Of a stretch of DNA of 64,000 bases, positions 63,279 to 64,000 are shown in pieces. The notes beneath the pieces were generated by a model, which searched no databases, was not told the origin of the DNA, and worked only from the letters and a program-made list of their open reading frames with translations. The translations under genes and the position numbers were made by a program. This stretch comes from Clostridioides difficile (GTDB lineage Bacteria; Bacillota; Clostridia; Peptostreptococcales; Peptostreptococcaceae), in the NCBI GenBank assembly GCA_024919175.1, contig CP103804.1, positions 4,030,001 to 4,094,000 on the forward strand. Direction: 5' to 3'. How positions within the stretch are numbered: the first letter of the stretch is position 1; every line of letters starts with the position of its first letter.

Positions 63279-63317
63279 TTGACAATGTTAAATTTTTGAT
63301 TTATCCTTAATTAAGGA
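63279..63317 (+). promoter_or_regulatory. Promoter with palindrome at the start site
   Basis: TTGACA (63279-63284), 17-nt spacer, TATCCT (63302-63307). The perfect 14-bp palindrome TCCTTAATTAAGGA (63304-63317) covers the -10 and start-site region. The resulting leader of about 185 nt before the DUF3100-like gene is long. Confidence 0.6.
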
Positions 63318-63439
63318 CATGTTATTGACATTTCTGAAACTTATTTGAAAAATAATCTTACTCTGTGATTCTATAAAATTCTCTGCAATTTAGTTTTACT
63401 CTGTAATTCTATGTAGTTTAGGAAAACGTATTATATTTG

Positions 63440-63455
63440 AGAAAACGTATTTTCT
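63440..63455 (+). promoter_or_regulatory. Candidate cre-like palindrome
   Basis: AGAAAACGTATTTTCT is a near-perfect palindrome with a CG core, reminiscent of CcpA (cre) sites; a partial copy (GAAAACGTATT) lies at 63422. It lies in the leader 48 bp before the gene start. CcpA control is only a suggestion. Confidence 0.35.
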
Positions 63456-63502
63456 ATTTCAAATTCAAATAAGTACAATATTTATTTTTTAGGGAGGCAA
63501 TC

Positions 63503-64000
63503 ATGGAAATTAATAAAAAACACTTTATTCAAGTCTTTTTAACTTGCTTAATCTTAGTAGTAATATGTGAATTTATAGGGCAAAGAACCTTATCTATTGG
63601 CTCAGCTTCTATAATACTATTTCCAATGCTTTATGCAGTTATAATCGGACTTATAATAACACCTGACTTATTAGGAAAAAAAATTAAAGCACTTAAAAAA
63701 GTTATTGGAGAAAAAGAAATCAATATTGCTGGTGAAGTTGTTGGAATTGCACTAGTAATGCTTGGTATAAAATATGGGACTACTGTTGGTCCAAACATCG
63801 ATAAGATAATTCAAGCTGGACCTGCATTTCTTGCTCAAGAATTTGGTCACATACTTGCACCAATAGTTGCATTACCACTTGCTTTAATATTTGGTATGAA
63901 AAGAGAAGCTATTGGAGCTACTGCAAGTATAAGCCGTGAACCTTCTTTAGGAGTTATATCTGAAAAATATGGGATAAATTCTCCAGAAGGTAGTGGCGTA
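63503..64000 (+). CDS. DUF3100-like membrane protein, 3' end outside window
   Basis: The frame runs from an ATG after AGGGAGG to the window edge (166 codons seen). It has several membrane helices: FLTCLILVVICEFIG, SASIILFPMLYAVIIGLIIT and GHILAPIVALPLALIFGM. The motifs QEFGHILAPI and GATASISREPSLG match the DUF3100 family of putative transporters, judged from memory. Substrate unknown. The long leader with a palindrome over the promoter implies regulation. Confidence 0.65.
   Translation, partial: MEINKKHFIQVFLTCLILVVICEFIGQRTLSIGSASIILFPMLYAVIIGLIITPDLLGKKIKALKKVIGEKEINIAGEVVGIALVMLGIKYGTTVGPNIDKIIQAGPAFLAQEFGHILAPIVALPLALIFGMKREAIGATASISREPSLGVISEKYGINSPEGSGV

Overview
The window is low-GC Firmicute DNA, with AT-rich intergenic regions and strong GGAGG-type ribosome binding sites. 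Its gene content and order match the chromosome of Clostridioides difficile or a very close relative. The germination hydrolase gene sleC stands divergently beside prsW. A ThrRS T-box operon, indolepyruvate:ferredoxin oxidoreductase (iorAB) and a compact CheY-C-D-W-A-W-R-B chemotaxis operon are also present. I see no prophage, insertion sequence, CRISPR array, rRNA or tRNA.

Layout. 1-6.6 kb: gapN, then plus-strand units (flavodoxin-ferredoxin protein, TetR regulator, MFS transporter, HD protein), each with a readable promoter and in two cases a clear operator. 6.7-10.8 kb: an orphan AgrC-like kinase and a PadR/DUF1700-like/DUF4097 envelope module. 10.8-19.2 kb, minus strand: a rifampicin phosphotransferase/PEP synthase-like enzyme, thrS with its T-box, DUF445, YtxC and a small coiled-coil protein. 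19.2-27.7 kb: two BMP-type binding proteins behind a 17-bp repeat array, DegV, TrmL, Nth with a long basic extension, a Lon-like protease and QueG. 28-39 kb: orphan RusA, then housekeeping genes (aldo/keto reductase, Nfo, ArsR-like regulator, glutaminase, nucleoside kinase, two signal peptidases, rRNA methyltransferase, PrsW). 39.4-44.3 kb: sleC, an Mpv17-like membrane protein and iorAB. 44.6-47.9 kb: a BlaI/BlaR-type module with two paralogous exported proteins. 48-51.8 kb: DUF975, a DUF5105-like lipoprotein, an ornithine cyclodeaminase-family enzyme and a DUF3298 protein. 51.9-61.3 kb: the chemotaxis operon with an embedded response regulator-GGDEF gene. 61.5-64 kb: effector-binding protein, WYL regulator, and the start of a DUF3100-like membrane protein that runs off the end.

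How the genes work together. The clearest circuits are four. (1) The 44.6-47.9 kb module: BlaI-like repressor, M56 protease without a penicillin-binding sensor domain, and two small exported proteins. All three promoters carry paired GACTAT-N4-ATAGTC operators at the same distance from their -35 boxes. The signal peptides of the exported proteins align without gaps with the last membrane segment of the protease. This is the best candidate for an undescribed signalling system here. (2) The chemotaxis operon has a consensus flagellar sigma-D promoter (TAAA-N15-GCCGATAA), and its cheC appears to start at an AUU codon. (3) thrS is under T-box control. (4) Several regulators (TetR, PadR) have palindromes over their own promoters.

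Start codons were re-chosen by ribosome binding site for many genes; the reasons are given in the entries. All functional names rest on reading the sequence by eye, with no database search.
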